Positions 38,031-47,299 are shown, numbered from the stretch's first letter. The stretch is DNA of 64,000 nt from Peptostreptococcus russellii (GCF_003012055.1 NZ_JYGE01000007.1:214265-278264); one strand, 5' to 3'. The notes: generated from the letters alone by a model not told the origin. A program made the numbers and translations.

Positions 38031-40508
38031 ATGGCGAATAAAAATGATGAAGATATAAAGAAATCATTGGACGATATGTTTGATGAAGTAGAAAACAATA
38101 TAGAAATTGCAGAAGAAATAAATGAAGATGATAAGGCTTCAAAAGAAGTCTCAAGATCAGAAGATGGGGTAATTATCTACAAGGAAACTATAGAGATGCC
38201 TATGATACCATTGAGAGGAATTTCTATTTCTCCATGTATACTACAATCTTTTGATATAGGAAGATTAAACTCTATTGAGAGCTTTGAGCTATCTATGATA
38301 AATGACGAGAAGATTTTCCTAGTCAGTCAATTCGATTCTTCAATAGAAGATCCTGAATTAGAAGATGTATATAGCATAGGTACTATATGTAGTATAAAGC
38401 AGGTAATGAGAACATCTGATTCTTCAATTAGAGTATTAGTGGAAGGAATAGGAAGAGCTAGACTTGAATCTATGAAAATAGACGAAAATGATGCTTGGGT
38501 GGGAAAAATAACACCTATAGAATTTGATGAAGATAGATTTGATGAAGAAGATAACAATTACTTAGAAGCATATTCAAGAAGATTGATGAAGGGCTTTGAG
38601 GAATATATTAGTATAGCAGCAGATATACCATCAGATGCATCTATGGATCTTACTGATTCACAGGGATTCTCTATGACAACTGATATCATAGCATCAAGCT
38701 TATTTTTAAAGTTTACTGATAGACAAAAGATATTAGTTACTTTGGACATCAAAGAAAGAATGCAGATGCTTTATGAATATCTACTTCACGAGATAGACGT
38801 AATAAAAATCGACAAGAAGATAAGTTTAGATGTAAGAAAGCAAATGAATAAGGTTCAGAAGGATTACTATTTAAGAGAGCAGTTAAAGGCAATTCAAAAA
38901 GAACTGGGAGATACTGCAGAAGGTAGCGAAGTAAGTGAGTACAAGGAAAAGCTAGCAAAATTGAAGGTTCCAGCTGAAACTTATGAAAAGATAGAAAAGG
39001 AAATAGAAAAGTTTGAAAGAACTCCTCTAGGTACACCTGATTATAATGTATCAAAGAATTACTTGGATACAATATTCTCTCTACCTTGGAATAAGGAGTC
39101 TAGAAATAGATTTGATATTAAAAAGTCTGAAAAAATATTAAATGAAGATCACTATGCTCTAGATGATGTAAAGGAAAGAATACTTGAGTATCTGGCAGTT
39201 AGAAAGCTGTCTAGAAATCTAAAGTCACCTATTATATGTCTTGCAGGACCTCCAGGGGTAGGTAAAACATCAATAGCAAAGTCTGTTGCAAGATCTCTTG
39301 GAAGACCATTTGTAAGAATATCTTTGGGTGGTGTAAGAGATGAAGCTGAAATAAGAGGTCATAGAAGAACATATATAGGAGCTATTCCAGGTAGAATAAT
39401 CAACTCTATCAAGGAAGCAAAGACAAAGAATCCTGTAATATTACTTGATGAGATTGACAAGATGTCAAATGACTTTAAGGGAGATCCAACTTCAGCTATG
39501 CTTGAAGTTTTAGATCCAGAACAGAACAAGTACTTTGTGGATCATTACTTAGAACTACCATTTGATTTATCAAAGGTAATGTTCATTACAACAGCAAATG
39601 ATCTAAGACAGATACCTAGACCTCTATATGATAGAATGGAAGTAATAGATATAGAAGGTTACATAGAAGAAGAAAAGTTAGAGATTGTAAAGAGATATAT
39701 ATTAAAGAAGCAGCTAAAAGAAAATGGATTAGAAAAAGACTTTATAACAATGGATGATGACGCAATAAAGTTCTTAATAAGTAGATATACTAGAGAATCT
39801 GGTGTAAGGCAGTTAGAAAGAACAGTTGCCAAACTTTGTAGAAAAGTGGTAAAAGAAATGGCAGAAAATCCAGACCTTCAGCCAGTAAAGATGACTGAGG
39901 AGCTAATAGTTAAGTATCTTGGAGCTGAAAAGTTCAAGGAAGATCCACTTGATCTTAAGCCTCAGGTAGGTCTTGTAAATGGACTAGCTTGGACTGCAGT
40001 AGGTGGTGTAACTCTAGAAGTAGAAGTAAGTGCTCTTCCAGGAAAAGGCAATATAGTATTGACAGGTATGATGGGAGATGTAATGAAAGAATCTGCTAGA
40101 GCAGGTATTTCTTATATCAGATCAATTTCTGACCAATTAGGTATAGATGAAAACTTCTATAAAGAAAAGGATATACATATACATATTCCAGAAGGTGCAA
40201 CTCCTAAGGATGGGCCTTCAGCAGGTATCACTATGACACTTGCAACTATATCAGCACTTACAAATAGACCAGTACCTGGAAATATTGCTATGACAGGTGA
40301 GATTACTCTAAGAGGTAGAGTACTTCCAGTTGGTGGAGTAAGAGAAAAGGTACTAGCGGCATACAGAATGGGAATAAGAAAGATAATCCTACCAAAGGAT
40401 TGTGAATCTGACTTAGAGAAAATCCCTGAAAATGTAAGAGATGATATAGAATTTGTACTAGTAGAGAAGATGCAAGAAGTTCTTGATGTAGCTTTACTAG
40501 AGAAATAG
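38031..40508 (+). CDS. lon: ATP-dependent Lon protease
   Basis: Single-chain AAA+ protease that degrades misfolded and regulatory proteins (825 aa). An acidic, probably disordered extension of ~50 residues precedes the LON substrate domain (TIEMPMIPLRGISISPCILQSF onward). Walker A is CLAGPPGVGKTSIAKSVA (~405). The catalytic Ser is in PKDGPSAGITM (~727) and Lys in LPVGGVREKVLAAYRMG (~770). SD GGGAAGGAG precedes ATG 38031; the in-frame ATG at 38010 has no SD and was rejected. engB follows after 9 bp. Confidence 0.97.
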   Translation: MANKNDEDIKKSLDDMFDEVENNIEIAEEINEDDKASKEVSRSEDGVIIYKETIEMPMIPLRGISISPCILQSFDIGRLNSIESFELSMINDEKIFLVSQFDSSIEDPELEDVYSIGTICSIKQVMRTSDSSIRVLVEGIGRARLESMKIDENDAWVGKITPIEFDEDRFDEEDNNYLEAYSRRLMKGFEEYISIAADIPSDASMDLTDSQGFSMTTDIIASSLFLKFTDRQKILVTLDIKERMQMLYEYLLHEIDVIKIDKKISLDVRKQMNKVQKDYYLREQLKAIQKELGDTAEGSEVSEYKEKLAKLKVPAETYEKIEKEIEKFERTPLGTPDYNVSKNYLDTIFSLPWNKESRNRFDIKKSEKILNEDHYALDDVKERILEYLAVRKLSRNLKSPIICLAGPPGVGKTSIAKSVARSLGRPFVRISLGGVRDEAEIRGHRRTYIGAIPGRIINSIKEAKTKNPVILLDEIDKMSNDFKGDPTSAMLEVLDPEQNKYFVDHYLELPFDLSKVMFITTANDLRQIPRPLYDRMEVIDIEGYIEEEKLEIVKRYILKKQLKENGLEKDFITMDDDAIKFLISRYTRESGVRQLERTVAKLCRKVVKEMAENPDLQPVKMTEELIVKYLGAEKFKEDPLDLKPQVGLVNGLAWTAVGGVTLEVEVSALPGKGNIVLTGMMGDVMKESARAGISYIRSISDQLGIDENFYKEKDIHIHIPEGATPKDGPSAGITMTLATISALTNRPVPGNIAMTGEITLRGRVLPVGGVREKVLAAYRMGIRKIILPKDCESDLEKIPENVRDDIEFVLVEKMQEVLDVALLEK

Positions 40509-40517
40509 GGTGAGATA

Positions 40518-41321
40518 GTGGCAAATAATAAAACTAAGAATACAGCAAAGAAACTAAAAGCAAAAAAGACTAAAAAAAGTGGAGATGCTCCATATCCATA
40601 CACTAGAAAGAATAAAGAAAAAGAAGAAAGAGATCCTAAAGTTAAGGTGAAAAGCACAGAAATTACTATGAGTGCAGTCAATAGAAGTCAATATCCAGTT
40701 GATGGAATACCAGAAATTGCACTTGCAGGGAGATCAAATGTTGGAAAGTCATCATTGATAAATGGACTTTTGAATAGAAAGAGCTTTGCACGTACTTCCC
40801 AGACTCCTGGAAAGACTAGAACAATCAACTTTTATTTAATAAATAAGGAGTTTTTCTTTGTAGACTTACCAGGTTATGGATACGCAAAAGTAGCCAAGAC
40901 AGAAAAGGGCAAATGGGGCGAGATTATGGAGATGTATCTATCAGGTAGAAATGAGCTTTGTGCGATTTTACTACTTGTGGATGTTAGACATGAGCCTACG
41001 GAAGATGATAAAATGATGTATGATTGGATAAAGTTCTTTGGATATAACTGCATAGTTGTAGCGACAAAGGCAGACAAAATATCTAAGGGACAGTATGACA
41101 AACACAGAAGTATCATCAGAAAGAAGTTGGATATGCAGGATGATGAAAAAATAATATTTACGTCATCATCTAAAAGATCTGGTATTTTGGATCTTTGGGA
41201 TGAAATAGTATTCCAATATGAATCTCATGGATTTGAAATAACAACAGAAGAATCTTCAAAAGATACAAGTCAAGAAAAAATAGAATTTTTAGAAGATAAT
41301 ACAGAGTCTTCACAAGAATAA
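40518..41321 (+). CDS. engB: ribosome biogenesis GTPase EngB/YsxC with basic and acidic extensions
   Basis: GTPase needed for 50S subunit assembly. The core (~50-245) has AGRSNVGKSSLINGLL (G1), RTSQTPGKTRTINFY (G2), VDLPGYGYA (G3) and ATKADK (G4). The protein has 267 aa against ~195 in the family. A Lys-rich N-terminal extension (MANNKTKNTAKKLKAKKTKKSG..., ~50 aa) and an acidic Ser/Glu C-terminal tail (~25 aa) are extra. It starts at GTG, 9 bp after lon, with AGGGTGAG as SD, so the two are cotranscribed. Confidence 0.95.
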   Translation: MANNKTKNTAKKLKAKKTKKSGDAPYPYTRKNKEKEERDPKVKVKSTEITMSAVNRSQYPVDGIPEIALAGRSNVGKSSLINGLLNRKSFARTSQTPGKTRTINFYLINKEFFFVDLPGYGYAKVAKTEKGKWGEIMEMYLSGRNELCAILLLVDVRHEPTEDDKMMYDWIKFFGYNCIVVATKADKISKGQYDKHRSIIRKKLDMQDDEKIIFTSSSKRSGILDLWDEIVFQYESHGFEITTEESSKDTSQEKIEFLEDNTESSQE

Positions 41322-41332
41322 TATATAAAATG

Positions 41333-41367
41333 AAAAGACAACATTGCCTTGCAGTGTTGTCTTTTTT
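41333..41367 (+). terminator. terminator of lon-engB
   Basis: AAAAGACAACATTGC (41333-41347) pairs with GCAGTGTTGTCTTTT (from 41351), with one G-U pair, loop CTT, T-run. Confidence 0.92.
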
Positions 41368-41464
41368 ATTTGCAAAATATAATTTGAAATAAGATTAGAT
41401 ATTTTTATAAAAAAGACTATATTACTGTAAGTGTATACACAGAATATAAATAAAGGAGAAAGAT

Positions 41465-42709
41465 ATGGATAAGCTTCTGTCAAATATAATTAATGTAGAA
41501 TATGCATATTCAAACACCATATTTCCAGTAAGTATAAACGACAAGGAATTAACCGTTCAGATGAAGGCTTTTGATATAAATCTTATAAATAATCTGAGGA
41601 TAATATCAAACAGAGAAATAATAGTTATCCAAAAAAGTGAGGAGGAGATACTTAAAAATATAGGCGAATATTATAAAAGAAGTGATAGAAATGATAAAAA
41701 TTATGCTGAGTTGATGTTTGAAAATCTAATAGAAATAGCTGTAAAAAGGGGAGCAAGTGATATACATATTGAACCCTTTGATTCTTATGCTCGTGTGAGA
41801 TACAGGATAGAGGGAGATCTTATAAATGTCAGCAGATATACCATAGAAGATTATATAGAACTGTCCACAATAATAAAGTTAAAAGCATCTTGTGATATAA
41901 CAGAAAAAAGAATAGCTCAAGATGGAAGGTTTAGCTACTACAAGGAGGGCTTTGATGTAGATATTAGACTTGGCTGTATAGCGACTGTTTATGGAGAAAA
42001 GTTGGCACTTAGAATATTGGATAGAAATAACTTTATTCAGGATAGAAAAAGCCTTGGATTTTCAAGAGAAGCAATAGAAATAATGGATGAAATAATTACA
42101 ATGAAATCTGGAATATTGCTGATTACTGGACCAACAGGAAGTGGCAAGTCATCAACTGTATATTCCATATTAAATGAAATAAAGAATCAGGATATAAATA
42201 TTATGACAATAGAAGACCCTGTAGAGTACAAGATTGAAGGAGTAAATCAGATACAGGTCAACTTAAAGTCGGGAATAAGATTTGACAATGGATTAAGAGC
42301 TATCTTGAGACAAGATCCTGATGTAATTATTTTGGGGGAAATTCGAGATTATGAAACAGCCAAAATAGCAATTAGAGCAGCAATTACAGGACACCTTGTT
42401 ATCAGTACGCTCCACACCAATGATGCTCTATCATCTATAGCAAGACTCAGGGATATGGGTATAGAGCCATATCTTATCAAGGCAAGCCTTTTGGGAGTAG
42501 TATCACAAAGGTTGGTAAAATCAAAAGGCAAGAATGAAAAATTAGTTTCAAGCAAAAATATATCAAGAAGAAAGCTTATATATGAGCTGCTTAAAATAAA
42601 TAAGGAGATTCAAGAAGCAATAGTGTCAGACAAGGATATAGAATATATCAAGGAAGTTGCATTAAAAAGTGGAATGATTAGCTTTGAAGACTCCATAAAG
42701 GACTTTTAG
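41465..42709 (+). CDS. type IV pilus/type II secretion assembly ATPase (PilB/GspE family)
   Basis: Hexameric secretion ATPase that powers pilin polymerisation at the inner face of the membrane (414 aa, short against ~550). It keeps the N2 domain (RGASDIHIEPFDSYARVRYRIEGDL), Walker A LLITGPTGSGKSSTVYS (~223), the Asp box TIEDPVE, Walker B DPDVIILGEIRD and the His box ISTLHTNDA. The N1/MshEN domain is missing, and the C-terminal tetracysteine zinc segment of PilB is absent: no Cys follows VSQRLVKSKGK. It is the first gene of a five-gene operon, with SD AAAGGAG. Confidence 0.93.
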   Translation: MDKLLSNIINVEYAYSNTIFPVSINDKELTVQMKAFDINLINNLRIISNREIIVIQKSEEEILKNIGEYYKRSDRNDKNYAELMFENLIEIAVKRGASDIHIEPFDSYARVRYRIEGDLINVSRYTIEDYIELSTIIKLKASCDITEKRIAQDGRFSYYKEGFDVDIRLGCIATVYGEKLALRILDRNNFIQDRKSLGFSREAIEIMDEIITMKSGILLITGPTGSGKSSTVYSILNEIKNQDINIMTIEDPVEYKIEGVNQIQVNLKSGIRFDNGLRAILRQDPDVIILGEIRDYETAKIAIRAAITGHLVISTLHTNDALSSIARLRDMGIEPYLIKASLLGVVSQRLVKSKGKNEKLVSSKNISRRKLIYELLKINKEIQEAIVSDKDIEYIKEVALKSGMISFEDSIKDF

Positions 42710-42739
42710 TATAATTTCACTTTATTTAGAGGTGGTGAT

Positions 42740-43792
42740 ATGAAGATATTTGATAAGAAAAAACTAAAGGATAAGGAAATAAAAATAATGTGCAGGCAGA
42801 TGTCCAGTATGTCTAGGTCTGGCTGTAATATAGTGAAGATATTTGAAACAATAATAGGATCCTCTTCTATAAATATGGCAAGAGCTTTAAATATAAGCAA
42901 GAAAAATATAGAGTCAGGAAAAAGTCTAGCCGAATCATTTGCAAATAGCAATCAGTTTTCCAAGTTTTTCGTTAATATGATTCACGCTGGGGAAATAAGT
43001 GGAAATATAGACTATATATTAGAGAGATTATCTATATATTATGAGCGTGAAGATAAATTAAGGTCTAAAATTATAAGTGTTTCAATATACCCAGTTATAT
43101 TAATAATAGTTTCCATTATTGCACTAAATTTTGTGATGCTCTTTGTCATTCCAAACTTCGAGATGGCATTTTCTATAGAAAGTATGGAGCTTCCAAGTTC
43201 CACTAGAAGAGTATTTGCTATATCTAATTATCTAAGGAAAAATATAGTATATATATTCATAAGTGTAGTGGCTATCATTGGCTATATTATTAATTCAGTT
43301 AAAGGAGATTATAGATATAAGTTATGGATAGATGAAGCTCTCTTTAAAATACCCATAGTCAAGAAAATAAATGTCCTTATTATATCAGATAAATTTTCAA
43401 GAGTTTTGAGTATATTGCTAGATAGTGGAGTACATATTGTTGATGCACTAGATATATCAAGCAAAATATTAAACAATAGCTATGCAGAGGATAGACTCAA
43501 AATAGCTAAAAATAATATAGAAAAGGGCAACAATGTAACTGACTCCCTAGAACTATCAGGTATATTTCCTAGGATTTTTATATCAATGATAGAATCAGGT
43601 GAAGAGGCTGGTAGATTCAATGAAGCTTTGGATACTGTCGGAAAATATTATGAAGAGGAATTAGATATTGAACTAGAAAATTTTATCAAAATGTTTGAGC
43701 CAGTAATGATAGTTTTGATGGGAGTATTAATAGGAGCAACTATGATAGTGTTGCTATCTCCTATGTTTGATATTATATCGAGTATATCCTAG
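42740..43792 (+). CDS. type IV pilus/type II secretion platform protein (PilC/GspF family)
   Basis: Inner-membrane platform on which the assembly ATPase acts (350 aa). Two GspF domains (~15-135 and ~215-340) show the duplicated pattern ...MIHAGEISGNIDYILERLSIYYEREDKLRSKI... and ...MIESGEEAGRFNEALDTVGKYYEEELDIELENF. Membrane helices lie at ~113-138, ~166-184 and ~322-345. SD GAGGTGGTG precedes the ATG, 30 bp after the ATPase gene. Confidence 0.93.
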   Translation: MKIFDKKKLKDKEIKIMCRQMSSMSRSGCNIVKIFETIIGSSSINMARALNISKKNIESGKSLAESFANSNQFSKFFVNMIHAGEISGNIDYILERLSIYYEREDKLRSKIISVSIYPVILIIVSIIALNFVMLFVIPNFEMAFSIESMELPSSTRRVFAISNYLRKNIVYIFISVVAIIGYIINSVKGDYRYKLWIDEALFKIPIVKKINVLIISDKFSRVLSILLDSGVHIVDALDISSKILNNSYAEDRLKIAKNNIEKGNNVTDSLELSGIFPRIFISMIESGEEAGRFNEALDTVGKYYEEELDIELENFIKMFEPVMIVLMGVLIGATMIVLLSPMFDIISSIS

Positions 43793-43990
43793 AATAAGGC
43801 AAGTTTTATATTTACTTACAGGGTCTAGAAAATATAAAAGTATTATTTACTGAAGTGTAAGATAGCAAATAACTAAAACTGCAAAAATAGAGTCAAAGTA
43901 AGGAGATTAACTTAAAAGGGCATATAAAAGACAAGCAGTGTTATTTGTAGAAGTATCAGAAAATAAAGTGCTTTTAGAAAGGTGGTAGTT

Positions 43991-44488
43991 ATGTCAAAAA
44001 AGATTGGAAAATCAAATAGTAAGAAAGATATTAAAATCTTAGATTACAATAAAGTAAGTGAAAGACTAGGTCAGAAAACGGAAATAAACAATACTTTAAG
44101 GTCAAAATGTCAAAGAAGAAAGGGCTTTACACTGATAGAGATGATAGTAGTGGTAACAATTATAGGTATATTGTCTGGAATAGTAGCTATAAAATATAAT
44201 GGTGCTCAGAAAATGGCAAAGGAAAATACTGATTATGCAAACGCATCTGTAATAGCCACAGCTGCCTATATGTCAAAAGAAAATGGAGACGGAGCAGAGG
44301 TATATAAAAATGTAACTCAACTAAAAGAAAAACATTACTTGAATAGAGTTCCCAAGCCTCAAAGTGAAAAGAAGGAGGAATTTAGTATATTGGAGGATGC
44401 TCAAGAAGGCGGAGATATACTGGTAAAGGTAGGAGAAAAAACATTTTACCCAAAACCTGATAAAAATAAGTCCTCATTAAATGACTAA
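43991..44488 (+). CDS. type IV prepilin-like protein with a very long leader
   Basis: A 165-aa prepilin. The class III signal RRKG/FTLIEMIVVVTIIGILSGIVAIKY shows cleavage after Gly, with Glu at +5, then the hydrophobic assembly helix. The leader before the cleavage site is ~45 residues, basic and polar, against 6-25 in most prepilins. The start ATG 43991 follows AAAGGTGG; an in-frame GTG at 43982 overlaps that SD. The globular part (~100 aa) is Lys/Glu-rich with no disulfide-loop cysteines. It is the only pilin gene in the operon, so it is probably the major subunit or a pseudopilin. Confidence 0.9.
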   Translation: MSKKIGKSNSKKDIKILDYNKVSERLGQKTEINNTLRSKCQRRKGFTLIEMIVVVTIIGILSGIVAIKYNGAQKMAKENTDYANASVIATAAYMSKENGDGAEVYKNVTQLKEKHYLNRVPKPQSEKKEEFSILEDAQEGGDILVKVGEKTFYPKPDKNKSSLND

Positions 44489-44749
44489 AATTGATTAGTT
44501 AAAATATTTAAAAGTAATTTAAAATGACTTGATAATAATTAAAAATATTTTGTAAAACAAATAAGATAAATAAAAAGGAATTTAAAAGGCTTAAATTGAT
44601 TAAAAAGACTTTGAAAAATGGCTAGAATAACTTAAAAATATTTAAAAAATAGGATAAGATAACAGTGACTTAAAAGAGTTTAAAAGTAATTAAAATGAGT
44701 TTTAAAAATTGATTAATATTAGTTTAAAGTAGTTAAAAAGGAGGATAGT
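44489..44749. other. 261-bp A-rich spacer inside the pilus operon
   Basis: No ORF or terminator. The plus strand is built of TTTAAAA/AATTAAAA/TTAAAAATA variants and almost lacks C. It resembles the other purine-rich spacers at 10130-10640 and 54419-54680. Confidence 0.5.
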
Positions 44750-46624
44750 ATGAAGTTGAGCAGTTTATATGTAATATTTGAAACAAATGGATACAGTCTC
44801 TTAGTTGTAGACGGAAAAAAGGACAAGATAAATATAGTGCTTGACCGATACTACCCTTCTGAAATAAAAAATACCAGCTATAAGCTAAATCAACTTTGCT
44901 TTGAAATATGTGATAAAATAAGAGTATTAGAGCTTGAAAATAATATAAAAATTGCTGAATTAATATGTGTAGCTCAGAGCAGTGAAGTTCTACTGATGGA
45001 TGTAGAACTCCTATCTAAGTCAAGCAAAAAAGAAGTGGAAAATTTAATAGATATAAAGTTGAGTCAGATCAAAGGTCTGGACTCTAAAAAATTTATAAAG
45101 CACTATGAAAAAATAGAAAAAATAAATGATGATTTCAGCAAATTTAGGATATGTATATTCCCAAGATATATTATTGAACTTATGAAAAATATAAGTAAAC
45201 TATCCAAGAAAAAATGTAGAGAAATATATGCATCGTATGATATTGTAGACAGTATGGATATATCTGATGAGAATGAAGAAAAAACTATTCCTATCCTAGA
45301 ATTTAGAAAGGAAGATATAGTTTTATATATAAAAGAAAAATCAAAAGTAGAAAGTATGATGACAATCAGTACTGAGTATATAGATTCATCTCTAATATCA
45401 TATCTTTCTAGAAGCAAAAGCATACTTTGCTTTGGAAATAAGGAAAATCAAGGATATAAACTACTAGAAAAAGAAGTAACTTTCAAAAAGTATCTCGGGA
45501 AATATGCTCTTATAGAAAAGTTACAGACTAAGAAAAAAGATATCTGTAATTTTTATGAAAAAGAAGAATCAAAATCATTTTATATGAAAGTATTAAAATT
45601 ACTTTTTTTGATTTTAATAATAACATCTATAAAAACTGTAAATGTATTGGCTAAAAACACAAGCCTTGAAAATGAAAAAGAAACGAAAAAAGAGACAGCT
45701 ATAAATCAAAATAGAGAAGAAGGGTTGAGAAAGAATAAAAATTTTGAAAATATTTATGGTGTAGATATATGGAAAGTATATGATATCTCTTCAGTTTTAT
45801 CGAAAAAAGTAAAAAATATAGATATAGATCAAGAAAAAATAGTATTTGAATTTCTTCTTTCAGATAAGTCACAAATTAAATCAATATTAAGAGAAAAAGC
45901 CTTAGAGGGTGCTGAGCTAGAATATATAAGGACAGAAGAGATTTCTCTTAATGAAGCAGAGCAGATATATGGTATAGGAGAAAATAATGAAGAAGGTAAT
46001 CAAAAAAGCAGGGAAGAAAACAATAATCAAGGAAAACTCAAAGAGAAAGTTGATCAAGAAGATAAAGAAGAAGGCAGGCAAAAAAACAATCAAGAAAAAA
46101 GTAATCAAGGCAGGAAAGACTATACTGAAGAAAAAAACAGTAAAGAAGAAGCCAGAAAAAAAGATTTTGAAGAAAAAAATGGTCAAAAAAACTGCTGGGA
46201 AAAAACTAGTAAAAAAGAAAAAGAAAATATCTTAAAAAAATATAATAAATATCTATACTCCTATGCAGAAGAAAGTATTGAAAGTATAGAAGTGATAGAA
46301 GAAACAGAAAAAATAGCAGTAGAAAAAACTAGCCCAGATAGATATGATAATAACAACAGAGAAGATAGGCTAAAAAATAAGGAAGAAAATAATATAAATA
46401 ATTATAAAAATGAAAGAGATAGGGAAAAATACAAAGAAGATAAAGCCTTAGAAAAAGAAGAAAGTAAAGATAAAGAAAAAAGTAAAGATCAAGAAGAAAA
46501 AGACGATAAAATAAGAAATAGAAGAAAAAATAAAGAAGAAAAAGATAAAAATGGCAAGGATAGTGATAGCAGTAATGGAGAAAAAATAAAAGTATATATA
46601 GTAAAAATGAGCATAAAAATATAA
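44750..46624 (+). CDS. PilM-PilN-like fusion with a long charged C-terminal tail
   Basis: A 624-aa protein. Residues ~1-275 look like the actin-fold PilM/GspL cytoplasmic domain (MKLSSLYVIFETNGYSLLVVDG...), judged by pattern and position. One membrane helix at ~282-303 (KVLKLLFLILIITSIKTVNVL) is followed by a PilN-like periplasmic-side segment (WKVYDISSVLSKKVKNIDIDQEKIVFEFLLSD) to ~410. The rest is a ~200-aa tail of Glu, Lys, Asn and Gln repeats, predicted disordered, ending in a strand-like KIKVYIVKMSIKI. Nucleotides 45987-46235 of the tail also encode a Lys-rich ORF in another frame. PilM-PilN fusions are known in clostridial pilus loci; it sits between the pilin and PilO-like genes. Confidence 0.7.
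   Translation: MKLSSLYVIFETNGYSLLVVDGKKDKINIVLDRYYPSEIKNTSYKLNQLCFEICDKIRVLELENNIKIAELICVAQSSEVLLMDVELLSKSSKKEVENLIDIKLSQIKGLDSKKFIKHYEKIEKINDDFSKFRICIFPRYIIELMKNISKLSKKKCREIYASYDIVDSMDISDENEEKTIPILEFRKEDIVLYIKEKSKVESMMTISTEYIDSSLISYLSRSKSILCFGNKENQGYKLLEKEVTFKKYLGKYALIEKLQTKKKDICNFYEKEESKSFYMKVLKLLFLILIITSIKTVNVLAKNTSLENEKETKKETAINQNREEGLRKNKNFENIYGVDIWKVYDISSVLSKKVKNIDIDQEKIVFEFLLSDKSQIKSILREKALEGAELEYIRTEEISLNEAEQIYGIGENNEEGNQKSREENNNQGKLKEKVDQEDKEEGRQKNNQEKSNQGRKDYTEEKNSKEEARKKDFEEKNGQKNCWEKTSKKEKENILKKYNKYLYSYAEESIESIEVIEETEKIAVEKTSPDRYDNNNREDRLKNKEENNINNYKNERDREKYKEDKALEKEESKDKEKSKDQEEKDDKIRNRRKNKEEKDKNGKDSDSSNGEKIKVYIVKMSIKI
45987..46235 (+). CDS. overlapping out-of-frame ORF: 82-aa lysine-rich repeat protein (candidate)
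   Basis: This frame is +1 relative to the host gene. It starts at an ATG 6 nt after AGGAG. The 16-nt stretch ATAGGAGAAAATAATG is identical to the SD/start of the PilO-like gene at 46705. The product is 50% Lys (41 of 82) with KKAGKKTIKKK-like units; AGK occurs at residues 8, 30, 42 and 70, and PEK at 56. Gly codons in the units are GGG, GGC, GGA, GGG, so changes fall on this frame's wobble base. It resembles bacterial histone H1-like tails. Translation is unproven and poly-A bias could mimic part of this. Confidence 0.4.
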   Translation: MKKVIKKAGKKTIIKENSKRKLIKKIKKKAGKKTIKKKVIKAGKTILKKKTVKKKPEKKILKKKMVKKTAGKKLVKKKKKIS

Positions 46625-46704
46625 AAGTAAATCTAGCAAAAATCATAAATATAGAAGTAAGTATCAAAGAGAATACAAGATAGCAAAAGAAATAGGAGAA
46701 AATA

Positions 46705-47217
46705 ATGGATAAGAAAAAATTTGCCATATCTATTATGCTTGTAACTACAATCTTTCTTCTTAATGCCTTGATTTTATCTCCATATACTCAAAAAAACACT
46801 GCCCTGAAAAGTGAAATCGAGTATATTGATAGTGGGAAGATAGATGATAAAACTAAAATAGCTCAGGCTGATAGTAGCGAGATAGATAGTTATGAAGAAA
46901 AGGACACGGATACTATAGGAAAAAGAGGGGAAAATCTAGATTTGGACAATAACGAAAAGTCTAAGCTAGAAAAAAATAGCAACAGAGACTTCTATCAAGA
47001 AGCTTCAATGGATCCTAATATAGTATCAATTGAAAAAGCTAGCCAAGAAAATGAAAATAAATATAGAATAATGCTCAGAGGTGAAAATAAAGACTTTATA
47101 AAATTTATAAATTACCTAGATAAACAAAACAAAAAAGTAAAAATAGATCAAATAATGTACAATAAGTATGAGAAAACTGGTGAATACACAATATTAGTTA
47201 ACTTATTTCCTAAATAG
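46705..47217 (+). CDS. PilO-like pilus assembly protein
   Basis: A 170-aa bitopic membrane protein. A short basic N-terminus and one helix (ISIMLVTTIFLLNALILS, ~8-25) precede a coiled, acidic stretch (~35-95). A small alpha/beta domain follows: NKYRIMLRGENKDFIKFINYLDKQNKKVKIDQIMYNKYEKTGEYTILVNLF. That layout and the position after a PilM-PilN gene fit PilO, which links the inner-membrane alignment complex. No terminator was identified directly after it. SD AGGAG is 6 nt before the ATG. Confidence 0.75.
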   Translation: MDKKKFAISIMLVTTIFLLNALILSPYTQKNTALKSEIEYIDSGKIDDKTKIAQADSSEIDSYEEKDTDTIGKRGENLDLDNNEKSKLEKNSNRDFYQEASMDPNIVSIEKASQENENKYRIMLRGENKDFIKFINYLDKQNKKVKIDQIMYNKYEKTGEYTILVNLFPK

Positions 47218-47299
47218 GTATGTTTAGTATTTTCAATCCTTGATATATGTGATATAATAAAACCACTGTGTAAAAGCTAAATACACAGAAATAACTCGT

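Noticed and set aside
40157..40681. 174-codon reverse ORF over lon and engB
   Set aside because: Shadow of the well-supported genes lon and engB; hydrophobic runs come from reverse reading of Lys/Glu codons.
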